Assembly: GCF_035594125.1 (NCBI RefSeq)
Contig: NC_087178.1
Location: 11,420,470 to 11,484,469 of the forward strand
Direction of reading: 5' to 3'
Origin: Scylla paramamosain
Taxonomy: Eukaryota; Arthropoda; Malacostraca; Decapoda; Portunidae
Length of the DNA: 64,000 nt
Both the position numbers and the translations under genes were made by a program. Shown here piece after piece: positions 41,192-62,419 of this stretch (the stretch's first letter is position 1; every line of letters begins with the position of its first letter). The notes under the pieces were generated by a model. It saw only the letters and a list, made by a program, of their open reading frames with translations. It ran no database searches and had not been told where the DNA came from.

Positions 41192-44100
41192 GAATGAACA
41201 GAATATTACCAAAATCGGGGGTTTGGGTGTTTTTTTTTTTTTACTTTATGAAGTAACAAAACGCCAAAATGCATACAAAACAAGTGAGTGATTTGAAGAA
41301 ACAAAAAAAAAAAAATGTTCCTAAAAACGTGTGTTGTAGGTGAGTTTGAGCTCGTTACGCACTAAAACACCAAAATGTATGCAAACTACTTTACATGGGG
41401 AAACGAAAAGACATTATGAAAGTACGTGCACAATGGCTGTTTCTGAGCTTCTTAGGTACCAAACACTAAAACGCTTGAATATCACTCTATTTTGAAAAGA
41501 AGAACAACATTACAAAAAAGGTGTTTTTTTTGTTTTTTTTTACATCGTTAATTACCAAAACGTTATAAACCATGCAAAGCATTCCATAAAATGAAACAAA
41601 GCGGCATTACCAGAAACGTGTCTTTTCAGTGTTTTTGAGCTTGTTATGTACAAAAACGCTAAAATACATGCAAACAACCCTATATAGGAAATAAATCGAT
41701 ATTATTAGAAACGTGTTTCTAGGTTCTTTGGTAACAAAACGCTAAAACGCATGATTAAGTGATCTCCATTTAATAGGGGGAAACAGAACAAAATTTCCAG
41801 AAACTACTTATTTTTTAGGTACCAAAACACCAAATGCATGCAAAGTACCCTATAAGGGGAAACAAAAAAGACATTACGAGAAACGTATATTATGAGTGCT
41901 TTTGATCTTTTTAGGTACCAAAACTATAAAACGCGTGAATAGCACTTTATATGGAGAAACAGAACATCATTAAAAACATTTATTTTGATTTTTTTTTTCA
42001 AATTGTTAGATACCAAAATGTCAAAAGTCACTGGAAAGCACTGTATAAGGGAAACAAAATGACATTACCAAAAACGTATCTTTTAGTGTGTTAGGCACGA
42101 AATCGCTTAAAAGTATGTAAAACAACCTACATTAAAATACAAAAGATCATAACCATAAACTGTCTTTTGTGTGTTTTTGAGCTTCTTACGTATCAAAACA
42201 GTAAAACGCATGCAAAAGAGTTTATAAGGAAACAGGAAATAAAATAACATCAGCAAAAATGTGTGTTTTCAGTATTTTTGAGCTTAGTAGGAAAAGAAAC
42301 ATCAAAATGCATGGAAACTACCCTGTATGATGAAATAAACGATATTATGACTTTTTGAGATTCTTAGGTACCAAGAGTAAAAAACGCGTGAATAGTATTC
42401 TATATGGAGAAACAGAACACCATTACCAAAAAAAGTGTATTTTGATTTTTTTTTTTTTTACATTGTTACGTACAAAAGACGCCAAAAAAACATTACCAGA
42501 GACGTCATTTTCAATGTTTTTTTTTTTTCGTTTTAGGCAAAAAAACACAAAAATCCATAGAAAACTCCTTATATCGGAATACAAAACAATATTTCCAAAA
42601 AAGTTTCTTTTCCTTGGTGAGGAGCTTCTTACGTAGCAAAATGCTAAAACGCACGCAAAAAAAAATCGCTTTATAGAAAGAAAACAAAAAAAACATTACC
42701 AAAAATGTTTATTCAGAAATGTTCTTGAATATATTAGGTACAAAAGCGACAAAATACATGCATAATACCCTATAAGGTAAAAAAAAAAAAAAATTCCAGA
42801 CGCGTGTATTATGAGTGTTATTGACCTTAAGCAACTAAACACTAAAACGCGTGAAAAGCACTCTACATGAAGAAACGAAGCAGCTAAACAAAAAGGAAAA
42901 AAGTGTATTTTGAATGTTTTTCACACTGTTAGGTATCAATACGCAAAAATGTAAAAAAAAAATTTTTTTTAATAGAAAAACGAATCGATATTTCTTCAAC
43001 AGTACTTTTTCAATGTTTTTTTTTTTCAGCGATTATGGACAAAAACTAAAATATGCATGGAAAGCACTTTATTTTTGGAATACAAAACAATATTATAAAA
43101 AATTTGTCTTTTAAGTGTTATTTTTTAGCTTGTTACGTACCATAACGCTAAAACGACTATAAAACACACTTCATGACGAAAAAGAATGACGCAACCAAAA
43201 ACGTGCATATTCTGTGTCTTTGAGTCTCTTTAGTACAAAAATGTCAAAATTCATGCGAAGTACCCTATACGGAAAAAAAAAAAAAAAAACATTATTAAAA
43301 GAAACATGTCTTTTGAGTGTTTTTGAGCCTCTTAGGCACTAAAACGCTTAAATGCATGGAAAATAATGCATGGAATTCAAAAAAAGCATTACAAAAAGCG
43401 TGTCTTTTCACTGATTTTGAGGTTCTTACGAACAAGTGTTACAAATATTATCTAGTACAATTATTTCTGAACTTTTAGGTACCAAAACGGTAGAACGGAT
43501 AAAGAGTATTTTTTTTTTTTTTTATGGGAAAACAGAACAACATTGCCATGAACGTTTTTTTTTGGTGTTTTATTTTTTTTTCTTTGTACATTGTTAAGTA
43601 CTAGAAAGGTCAAAATGCTTGCAAAGCACCCTATAATAATTATAGGAAGACGAAAGTACATCAGGAAAAAACGTGTTTTTGAGCTTCTTAAGTACCAAAA
43701 CTCTAAAATGCGTCAATAGCACTCTATATGGAGGAGCACACATTACCAAAAACGTCTATTTTGAATATATTCATATTGTTAGGTACCAAAATGCATCCAA
43801 ATAAAGAAACGAAACGACAATACCACAAACATGTGTTTTCAGTGCTTTTTTTTTTCTTTTTTAGCTTTTAGCTTTAATGCTTGGAAAACACTCTATTTAA
43901 AAATACAAAAATGCATCACAAAAAAAAGTCTTTTGAATAATTTTTGAGCTTTTTACGTGCCAAAACTGTAAAACCCATGCAAAACATCCTTTGTGGAGAA
44001 ACGGAAAAACATTACCAAAATTGTGTATTTTGACTTTTTTTTCAAGCCTGTTAGGTACAGAAACCGGAAAATATATGCAAAGTACTTTATATGATTAAAA

Positions 44101-44257
44101 AAATAAATAAATAAATAACCGGAAACATGTATTATAAGTTTTTGATACTGTTAGGTAAAAAAAAATGTTAAAACGTTTGAATACCACTCCATACGTAAAA
44201 ACTGAACATTACCTAAAATGTTTTGGAGTATTTTTTTTTTAAGTGTTAGTTACCAAA

Positions 44258-44295
44258 ACACATACATACATACATACATACATATATACATACAA
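44258..44295. repeat. (TACA)n microsatellite
   Basis: About nine TACA-type units with a TATA interruption near the end, in a position where a monomer would have AACGC and GCATGC words. Confidence 0.93.
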
Positions 44296-46586
44296 AGCAA
44301 ATTACATGGGGAAACGAAACGACATATACCAGAAAAACGTCTTTTGAGGATTTCGACTGTTTTAGTTACCAAAATCCGAAAATACATAGAAAACAACGTA
44401 TGCAAAACACCATTTATGGAGAAACACAATAATATTAGAAAAATTAAGCATTTTGAGTTTTTAAGCTTGTTAATCACGAAAACTCGAAAACTCTTTATGG
44501 AAAATCAGAACAACATTACCAAAAACTTGTATTTTGAGCGTATTTCACATTGTTAGGTAACAAAACGATAAAATGCATGAAAACCACCCTATATGGGGTA
44601 TGGAAATGAGATTTCCAATAATCTTCTCTTTTGAGCATTAATGAGCGTGCTGGCACCAGAACGCTTAAAAGCAAGGAAAGCCCGTGCATGAGAAAACGAA
44701 ACATTTATTTATTTTTTTTTTTTTTTGTGCTTTTGAGCTACTTGCGTAAAAAAATGAAAAAAACAGAATAATAAAACCAAAAACAAGGCTTTGAGTGTTT
44801 TTGATCTTGTTACGTAGAAAAAAAAAGACAAAATAAATGGAAATTACCAGCTATGGGGAAACGAAAAGTCATAAGTTGAAACATATATTATAAGTGTTTT
44901 TGAGCTTTTTAGGTATCAAAACCATGAAACGCATGAATTGCACTCTGCATGGAGAGACAGAATAACATTACCAGAACCGTTTTTGATCATAGGTACTAAA
45001 ACAATAAAACGCATTAACAGCTATCTATAAAGAGAAACAGAATAACATTACCAAAAAACATGTACTATGAGTGTATTTCACAATGTTAAGTACCAAAACG
45101 CTAAAATGCGTGCAAAGTACCCAATATAAGGAAAGGAAACGAAACGTGTATTTTGAGTTTTTATAAGCGTGCTAGGCATTTAAACGAAAAAAAAAAAAAA
45201 AAACAGAAAAAACTCTATATGGGAAAATAATATTCTAACAACAATTTTCTAACCAAAATCTACCAATATGCAGAAAAGCATGCATTTTTTTTTCTTTTAT
45301 GGAGAAACACTGTAACTTCAAGAACAATCTTGAATATCTCTGAGCTTGTTACGTACAGAATTACAAAACGCATGAAAACCGCTCTATATGGGGAAACGAG
45401 AATAAGAAACGTGAATTATGAAAGCTTTTGAGCTTCTTAGTTACCAAATATGGTAAAACGCATGTATAGCAACGCGTATTTTGGGTGTTTTTTCCCTATT
45501 ATTAGATACGCACAAATGATTGCAAATCCGACGAGATGAGGAAACAAACAACTTAAAAAAAGTGTCTTTTGAGTATTTAAAACGTATTTTAAAAAGACCC
45601 TTTATGTAGAAAAAGAATATTGTTATCAAAAAAAAAAAGTATTTTGAGTATTTTTGATCTTGGTACGATGCGATGGACCATATATGGGGAAACGAAAGGA
45701 CATTACGAGATATGTGTAATATGAGCGTTTTTTGAGTATCAAAATCCTAAAACACATTAATAGCACATTATATCGAGGAACAGAACAGCATTAGCAAATA
45801 CATGTATTTTGAGTGTTTTTCTAATAATTAGGTACCAAAACGCTAAAATGCATGAAAACCCACCATATGGGAAAACAAAATTTAACAAAAAGTGTTTTTT
45901 TTCAGTGTTTTTGAGCTACTTACGTACCAAAACGCTAAATTACATGGAAAAACACCTTTTATGGAGAAACAAAAAAACATTACCTAAAACAATTCTTTTG
46001 AGTGTTTTTGAGATTCTTAGGCACAAAAACGAAAAAAACGTTAGGTACCTTATATGGGGAAAACAAAAGACTTTACAAGAAATGTGTATTATGGGTGTTT
46101 TTAAGCTTCTTAGGTATCAAAAGATAAAAAGTAACAAAACGACTCTATACAGAGAAACATATTAACATCATCAAAAATGTGTATTTTGAGTGTGTTTCAC
46201 AGTTAGATATGAAAATACATGTAAAGCAATCTCTATAGGGAAAGTAAACGAGATTTTCAAACACGTGTCTTTTGAATGTTTATGAGCGTTCTAAGGACCA
46301 AAACAATAAAAGTACGGAAAAGACCGTGTATGGGAAAAGAATACAATGCTACAATAAAAGAAAAAAAAGTTTTCAGTGTTTTCACCTATTTATGTGGCAA
46401 AACACTGAAAACCCTTTATGGAGAAAACTGTTTAATGGAGAAAACCATTTTATGGTGTTTTCAGTGTTTTTGAGGTTGTTTCATAGAAAAATCTCAAAAT
46501 GTAATGCAAACTACTCTACAAAGAAAAAAAAAACGTATTATGAGTGTTCTGAACTTCTTAGGACACTAAAATGCATAAATATCGCT

Positions 46587-46698
<112 letters not shown>

Positions 46699-47254
46699 AA
46701 GACTAGAACAGGAAAATGCTTGCAAAGCACCCTATATGGGAAGACGAAAGTACATCAGGATAAAACGAGTATTGTTAGTGTTTTTGAGCTTCTTAAGTAC
46801 CAAAACTCTAAAATGCGTCAATAGCATTCTATATGGAGGAGCACAAATTACCAAAAACGTCTATTTTGAATATATTCATATTGTTAGATACCAAAATGCA
46901 TCCAAATGAAGAAACGAAACGACAATACGATGGACCATATATGGGGAAACGAAAGGACATTACGAGAGTTGTGTAACATGAGCGTTTTTTGAGCCTCTTA
47001 GGTACCAAAATCCCAAAACACATTAATAGCACATTATATCGAGGAACAGAACAGCATTAGGAAGTACATGTATTTTGAGTGTTTTTCTAATGATTAGTTA
47101 CCAAACCGCCAAAATGCATGGAAAACCCACCATATGGGAAAACAAAATTTAACAAAAAGTGTTTTTCCAGTGTTTTTGAGCTACTTACGTACCAAAACGC
47201 TAAATTGCATGGGAAAACACCTTTTATGCAGAAACAAAATAACATTACCTAAAA

Positions 47255-47265
47255 CAATTCTTTTG
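47255..47265. other. Unoccupied paralogue of the LINE C insertion site
   Basis: AAAACAATTCTTTTGAGTG is continuous here and at about 45994-46012, while at 62163-62175 AAAACAATT runs into the LINE. This marks the insertion point and shows that the two other copies were missed. Confidence 0.78.
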
Positions 47266-47355
47266 AGTGTTTTTGAGCTTATTAGGCACAAAAACGAAAA
47301 AAAAGTACGTAAAGTACCTTATATGGGGAAAAGAAAAGACATTTTATATATATAT

Positions 47356-50880
<3,525 letters not shown>

Positions 50881-51204
50881 TTTTTTAAGTGTCTGTGAGC
50901 GTGTCAGTTATCAAAACGGTAAAAATCATGTAAAAAAAAAACAACATTACCAGAAACGTGTAATATGACCGTTTTTGAGCTACTTAGGTACCAAAATGAA
51001 AAAAAGAAAAAAAAAGCACTTAATATAGAGAAACAAAAATAAAACACTAAAAAACATGTATTTTTGAGTGTTTATCGCACTGTTTGGTACTAAACGCTAA
51101 ATTGCACTAAATGCACTTGATACGGAGAAAATAAACATTATCAGAAACGTGACTTTGAGTGTTGTTCAGGGTGTTAGGCACCAAAATGTTAAAAAGCATG
51201 GAAG
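50881..51204 (+). repeat. Satellite block, F orientation (shortest)
   Basis: About three forward monomers (AAACGTGTAATATGACC, AGCTACTTAGGTACC, GGTGTTAGGCACC) between two R blocks. The right switch is at GCATGGAAGCTCTGTTTTAATG. Confidence 0.78.
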
Positions 51205-52499
51205 CTCTGTTTTAATGATATTCTTCTATTTCTGCATAGAGTGTGGTATTCACGTGTTTTTGCGTTTTGGTACCATAGCAGCTCAAAAACGATCATTAAT
51301 ATACATTTCTAACGATATTCACATGATTTTCACAGTTTTGGAAACAAAAACACTAAAAACACCTAAAAGACACGTTTGTGGTTAAGAAGTTTCGTTTTCC
51401 TATACAGAGTGCTATGCATGCATTTTGGCGTTTTCGTACCTAACAATACGAAAAACACTCAAAATAAACGTTTTTGGTAATATTGTTATATTTCTCCATA
51501 TAGAGTGCTATTCAAGCGTTTTAGAGTTTTGCTATCTAAGAAGGTCAAAACTCTCACAAAACACGTTTCTCATAATGTCCTTTCGTTTCCCCATATAGGG
51601 TGCTTTGCATGCATTTTGGTATTTTGATACTTAACAATGTAAAAAAAAAAACATTGAGAACAGGCATTTTTTCGTAATGTTCTTTTTCGCCATACAAAAT
51701 GCTAATCACTCGTTTTAGCGTTTTTGGTATTCTTCCTTCCTTTCCCATATAGCGTACTTTGCATTCATCTTGGCGTTTTTGTACGCTGGAAAACACTGAA
51801 ATACACGTTTTTGGTAAGGCTATTCTGTTTCTCCATAAAGGGTATTTTGCATGTATTTTAGCGTCTTCGTTAAACACCAGAAAACACACACAAAAAAAAT
51901 CATGTTTTTGGTAATATTGTTTTATATTTCAACAAAGAGTGTATTTTATGCATTTTAACATTTTGGTTCCTAAAACGCTGGAAAAACACTGAAAAGGTGG
52001 GTTTCTGATATATTCGTTTAGTTTCACCTTAAGAAGAACTTTGCATGAATTTTGGCGTTTTTGGGTGTAACAATGTGAAAAAAAAAACAGTCAGAATTGT
52101 TCTGCTTCTCCATATCAAGTGCTTTTCACGCGTTTTAACGTTTTGAATTAAAAAAAAAAAGGATCATATACTTTTCTCGTAAAATAATTTTATTTCACCA
52201 TATAAGGAACTTTACATGCATTTTTTACCTGTTTCTGGACCTAACAAGCTAAAAAATACTCAATATACAATTTTTACTAATGTTAGTCTGTTTCTCCATA
52301 AAGCGTGTTTGGATACATTTTAGAGTTTTTATACGTAAGAAGCTCAAAACCACCCAAAAGACACGTTTGTGGTAATGTTGTTTTCTGTTCCCAAAAAAGG
52401 GTGATTTTCAATGCGTTTTTGCGTTTTCGTGCTTAAAACACTGGAAAAAACGCATATTTCTAATAATGTCGTTTCCTTTCTCCATATGAAGCACATTGT

Positions 52500-52501
52500 T
52501 T

Positions 52502-52532
<31 letters not shown>

Positions 52533-52533
52533 T
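52500..52533. repeat. (TTTA)n microsatellite
   Basis: About eight TTTA units following CACATTGT. The paralogue at 35402 has TTTTA units, and about 240 bases present after it there are missing here. Confidence 0.94.
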
Positions 52534-55500
52534 CTATTTTAAGTAATGTTGTTCTGTTTCTCCCTTTTAAGTGTTATACACGCGTTTTAGCGTTTGTACC
52601 TGGGAAGCTAAGAAACACTTATAATACATGTTTCTTATAATATAGGTTTGTTTTCTATATCGGGTTCTTTCCATGCATTTTGGCGTTTTTTTTTACGTAA
52701 GAAGTTCAAAACAATGAAAATACAATATATAGGTAATGTTATTCCATTTCTATAGGAAGGGTGTTTTGCATAAAAACACACAAAAGATATCTTTCTGTTA
52801 ATGTTTTGTCAATGCTTTATAGCGTTATGGTGTCTAAAACAATAAAAAAACAGAAAAAAACAGAAAAAAACAGAAAAAAATACGTTTCTGGTAATGCCAT
52901 TTCATTTCCATATAAAGAGTGCTTTAAAAGCACTAAAGCGTTTTAGTACCTATTAATACGAAAAACAGTCAATATAAAAGTTTTTCGTAACGTTGTTCTG
53001 TTTCTCTCTACAATTAAAAGACATATTTCTGATAATGTAGTTCCTTTTTCCCGTATAGAGTGCTTTGCATGCATTTTGCCGCTTTGGTACCTAACAATGT
53101 GAAAAACATTCAAAACAAACATTTTTGTTCATGTTTTGTTCCTCCATATAGACGCATTTTAGAGTTTTAGTAATTAAAAAGCTCAAAATCACTCACAAAA
53201 CATGTTTCTCGTAATGTCCTTTTGTTTCGCCATATAGGGTGCCTTCAATCGATTTTTGCATTTTGGTAAATAACAATGTAAAAACACTCAAAAAGACGTT
53301 TTTGGCATTTATTTATTCATCTATTTATTTATTTTTTTTTTTTTTTTGTGTTCCATATAAAGTGCTATTTAAACATTTTACCGCTTTGGTATCTGCGTAG
53401 TACAGAAAAACTTGTACTATACGTTTCTTGTAATATCGTTTGGTTTCCCATATAGGTGAATTTGCCTGCATTTTGGCGTTTTTGTACGAAAGAAACTCAT
53501 AAACACTGAATATGCACGTTGAATTCTGTTTTATTCTGTTTCTGTTCCTCCATTGTATTTTGCGTGCGGTTTTGCGTTATGGTACGTAAGATCTAAATAT
53601 TCAAAAGACAAGTTTTTTGGTAATTTTGTTTTGTGTTCCATTATAGATTGCTTTCCATTCATCTTAGCGTTTTCTGCATAGATCGCTGAGAAACACTGAA
53701 AAATAATGTCGATTCTTTTCTCTATTAAAAGGGTTTTTCATTCATTTTGCCGTTTTGGTACATAACAGTGTGAAAAACACACAAAACACCTTCTTTGGAA
53801 AGTTTTCACGTTCTTCATATAGAAAGCTGTTCACTTGTTTTAGGGTTTCCTAACCTACTCATAATACAAGGGTTTGTTAATTGCGTTTTCTTTCACCATA
53901 TAGTGTACCTGGAATGCATTTTGCCGTTTTTGTAGCTAATAAGCTCAAAAACACTCAAAATATATATTGTTGGTAAAGTTATTCTGTTTTCAGTTCAAAA
54001 ACGCTGAAAAGAGACGTTTTGGAAATTTGTTTGTTTTCCCACATGTTTTTCTTTCCATGCTCATTAGCGTTTTAGTGCCTAGTACGCTCATAAAAACTTA
54101 GAAAACGTGTTCCTGGAAATCTCGTTTCCTTCCCATATATAGAGTGCTTTGCTTGCATTTTTGCGATTTGGTACATAACAATGTGTAATACACTCAAAAT
54201 ACACGTTTTTGGTATTAGAGTGTTAATCATGCGTTTTAGTGTTTTGGTACCTAACAAGCTCAAAAAATCTAATAATACACGTATCCCAATTAAAGGTACT
54301 TTGCATGCATTTTGGCGTTTTACTACTTAACAATATTTAAAACAATCGCAATACTTGTTTTTGATAGTGTTATTCCTTTCCTCCATAAAAGAAGTTTTGC
54401 ATGCTTGTAAGCATTTTGGTATGCAACTACCTGTAAAACACTTGAAACGAGACGTTTTTGGTAATGTTTTGTTTTCATGTATAGGATGCTTTCCATGCTT
54501 TTTAGTTTTTTCGTTGCTAAGCACGCTCATAAACACTTAAAAAATACCTTTCTGAAAATCTCGTTCCCTTTTTCCATATAAGTTCCTGTTTATGTGTTCT
54601 AGCGTTTTGATACGTAAAATTCTAAAAAAAAAAAAATCATATCTTTTAGTGTCTTTTCGTTTTCGAGTACTTTCCATGCATTATAGTATTCTTCTTCGTA
54701 ACAAGCTCAAAAACTTTGAAAATTCACATTTTGATAAAGTTATAATATTTCTCTATAATGGGTGTTTTGTCTGCGTTTTAGCGTTTTCCCATATACGTTA
54801 TTTCAAATGTTTTTTGGTGCGTAGCGTTTTTGTGGCTAACACGTTCATAAACATTCAACAGAAACATTTATTGAAATGTCCTTTTCTTTCCATATATACG
54901 GTCCTTTTTGTGCATACTGGCTTTTTCGTACTTAACAATGTGAAATACACTGAAAATACAAATTTTTGGTGATGTTCTGTTTTTCCATATAAAGAGCTGT
55001 TCATGCGTTTTAGCGTTTTGGTACTTAAGAAACTTAAAAACACTCATAATTCAAGTTTACCGTAATGTCTTTTCGTTTCCCTATATAGGTTATTTTTATG
55101 CCTTTTTGCGTTTTTGTACGTAACAAGCTCAAAAAATTTTGTAATGTTACTCTGTTAATCCATAAACGTTGTTTTACATGCGTTTTTACTGATTTAGTAC
55201 GTAACTAAAAAAAAACTCGGCACTTTTTTTTTATGATTTTCCTGTATTATATTGCTTTCCATGCTGTTTGGTGTTCTATTGTCTAACATGCACAAATTCA
55301 CTTAAAAGATACATTTCTTGGAATGTCGTTTTGTTTTCCTATTTAGAGGACTGCGTGCATTTTGGCGTTTTGGTACCTAAAAAAAAAAAATAATAAATAA
55401 AAAAATAAAAAAAAAAATCTCAGAAAATGTACTTATTTGGATATCTTTCTCTGTTTCTCCGTATAGAGTGTTATTAACGAGTTTTCACGTTTTTAATACC

Positions 55501-56922
55501 TAAGAAGCTCAAAGACACTCCTACTACGCGTTTCACGTAATATCCTTTCGTTTTCCCATATAGGTTACTCTGCATGCATTTTGGCGTTTTTGCACGCAAC
55601 AAGCTCAAAGACACTCAAAATACTTGTTTTTTGATAGTGTTATTCTGTTTCTCCATAAAATGTATTTTGTGTGCATTTTATCGTCTGGTACGTAACTAGT
55701 TCTAAATATCTCAAAAGACACGTTTTTTTTTTTGGAGGATGTTATTTTCTTTTTACGGGGAGCTTTCCATGCCTTTTAGCGTTTTGATGCCTAACATGCC
55801 CATAAACACTTAAAAGACATATTTCTGGAAATACCTTTTTGTTTCACCATAGAAGATGATTTCCATGCATTTTGGCATTTTGATACCTAACGATGTGAAA
55901 AACACTGAGAATATACATTTTTAGTGATGTACTGTTTCTCCATATAGAATGCTATTCTTGCCTTTTACCGTAATGGTATCTAAGATGGTAAAAAAAAAAT
56001 TCAAAATACATCTCTCACGTAATGTTCTTTTATTTCCCCATATCCTGTACTTTATAGACATTTTTTTTTTACGTAACAAGCTCAAAAATACTCAAAACAC
56101 ACGTTTTTGGTAAATTACTGTGCTTCTATAAAGAATGTTTTACATGCATTTTAGCGTTTTCGTAAATACCAAAGAAACACTGCAAAAACACGTTTTTGGG
56201 AGGTTTTTTTTTTTTCATATAGGGTGCTTTAATGCTTTTTAGCGTTATGGTTCCTAACACACACCAAATGACACTTAAAAGACATAGTTGTTGAAATGTA
56301 ATTTTAATTTAACATAGAGAGATCTGCATGCATTTTGGCAACGAGGTAGTTAGCAATATGGAAAGCAGTCAAAATACTCGTTTTTTGGTAATGTTGTTTC
56401 TCCATATAAAGTGTTATTCATGCGTCTTACCGTTTTGGTTCTTAAAAAGCTCAAATGCACTCATAATACGCATTTCCGTTCCTTCATACGCAGTTCATGT
56501 TCGTTACTCAATATAGGGTACTTTCCTTGCATTTTTGCGGAATTTGTAGTATCTAAGAAGCTCAAAAACTTGTTTTTAGTAATGTTTTTTTTTTTTTCTT
56601 CTCCATCTAGCTTTTTCTTTTGGGTGCACTTTTTTTGGTATCTTTTTTCTTTTACTTTAATTCACTTTTTTTTTATGCATTTTGTCGTTTTGTTACTGAA
56701 CAAGGTGAAAACACTTAAAACACTCCTTTTTGGTAATGTTCTGTTTTTCCATATAGATTACTTTTCACACGTTTTAGAGTTTTGGTACTTATAAAGAACA
56801 TAAACACTCATTATACACGTTTTTTGGTAATATATTTTCGTTTCACAATAACGGGTACATTCCATCGTTTTCATTCGTAAGAAGCTCAAAAACATTTAAA
56901 ATACGTGTTTTTGTTAATGCTG

Positions 56923-56940
<18 letters not shown>

Positions 56941-56981
<41 letters not shown>
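56941..56981. repeat. (GT)n microsatellite after a T-run
   Basis: About 20 GT units preceded by 18-19 T, within an R monomer between TTGTTAATGCTG and CCTTACAGAGTGC. Confidence 0.96.
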
Positions 56982-56983
<2 letters not shown>

Positions 56984-58168
56984 TGTTTTTCCTTACAGAG
57001 TGCTATTCACATGTTTTTGCGTTTTTGGTACTTAAGAAGTTTTAAAACAATCAAAATATACGTTTCTTGAAGTATAGTTTTATTTCACATGATTTTTAGA
57101 GTTCTGGTACCTAAGACGCTCAAAATCCCGTTAAAACACATGTTTCTGGTAAGGTTATTTCGTTTCCCCATATTGAGTGCTTTTCATATATTTTTACGTT
57201 TAGGTACCTATCAATGTGAAAACACTCAAAATACATGTTTTTGGTAATGTTATTTTATTTCTCCATATACATCGTTATTCACACAATTTTGCTATTTGGT
57301 ACCTAAAGAGCTCAAAAATAATTATTATTCACGTTTCTCATGTCCTTTCTTTCCCTTATATAGTGATTTGCATGCATTTTTGCGTTTTGGTACCTAAGGA
57401 GTTCAAACCATCTTACAGTACACGTTATTGGAAACCTTATTCTGTTTCTTGAAATCACGTGCTTTAGATTCATTTTAGTGTTTTGGTACCTAACAAGGTG
57501 AAAAGCACTCAAAATACACGTTTTTGGTAATGTTGTTCTGTGTTTCCATAGAGTGTTTTTCAGGCGTTTTAGTGTTTTGATACCTATGAATCATTATACA
57601 CGATTTTGGTAATATCGTTTCGCTTCCCCATGTAGAGTACTTAGCATACATTTTGACGTTTTTCTATGTAGTAAGCTAGAAAACAATCAAATTTACGGTT
57701 TGGTAATGTTTGTCCATAAAAGGTGTTTTGCATATGTTTCAGCGTTTTGGTATGGAAGACGCTTAAAACAATGAAATACACGTTTTTGGTAATATTGTTT
57801 TGTATTCCCAAATAGGATGCTTTCATGCTTTTTAACATTTTGGTGCCTAACACCCTGAAAAACATTCACCCAAAAAAAAGTCATGTTTCTGATAATGTTT
57901 ATTTTCTCCGTATCAAGTGCATTTAGTGCAATTTAGCGTTTAGTACCAAACAGTGCGATAAACACTCAAAAATACATATTTTTTAGTGTTTTATTTTTGT
58001 TTCTCCATATGAAGTGCTTTTTACGCGTTTTTTTTTTTTCTTTCATTTTGGTACATAAGTAGGCCATATACCTAAAAACAGTCATATTACACGTTTCTGG
58101 TAATGTTTGTTTTTTTTACATGATTTTTACCGTTTTGATAACTGACACGCTCACAGACACTTAAAAAA

Positions 58169-62171
<4,003 letters not shown>

Positions 62172-62419
62172 AAGGAGGAGGAGGCAGTAGACACCTGCCG
62201 AAACGATAATTACTCCCAGTGAGGTCTAATGCACTGTTCAGGGGGTACTGTGAACTTATCATTAAACCCAGCTGTGATCTCACTGAACGTTTCCCTTTGT
62301 GTCTCACAACACAAGGGGGCAGTCACAGCCTGCCCTCTAAAGACAACTCTCTTCCTCCACACAAAACTACAAGCACCTAATAACACACACACCCTTCACT
62401 CAAAAATTTTAAAATCATC
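62172..62419 (+). promoter_or_regulatory. LINE C 5' UTR
   Basis: 248 bases before the ATG, purine-rich at the very start, then conserved with LINE A. No ORF1-like reading frame is visible, so the ATG at 62420 opens the only protein of the element. An internal promoter is expected from the family but not demonstrated by the sequence. Confidence 0.5.

Larger units (their letters stand above)
51205..58168 (-). repeat. Satellite block, R orientation
   Basis: Seven kilobases of reverse monomers without a gene. 51222-56053 is colinear with 34290-39135, with indels. It holds (TTTA)n tracts (52500-52533, 53309-53336), a CAG-A-run repeat (about 52845-52882) and a (GT)n tract (56941-56981). Confidence 0.86.
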
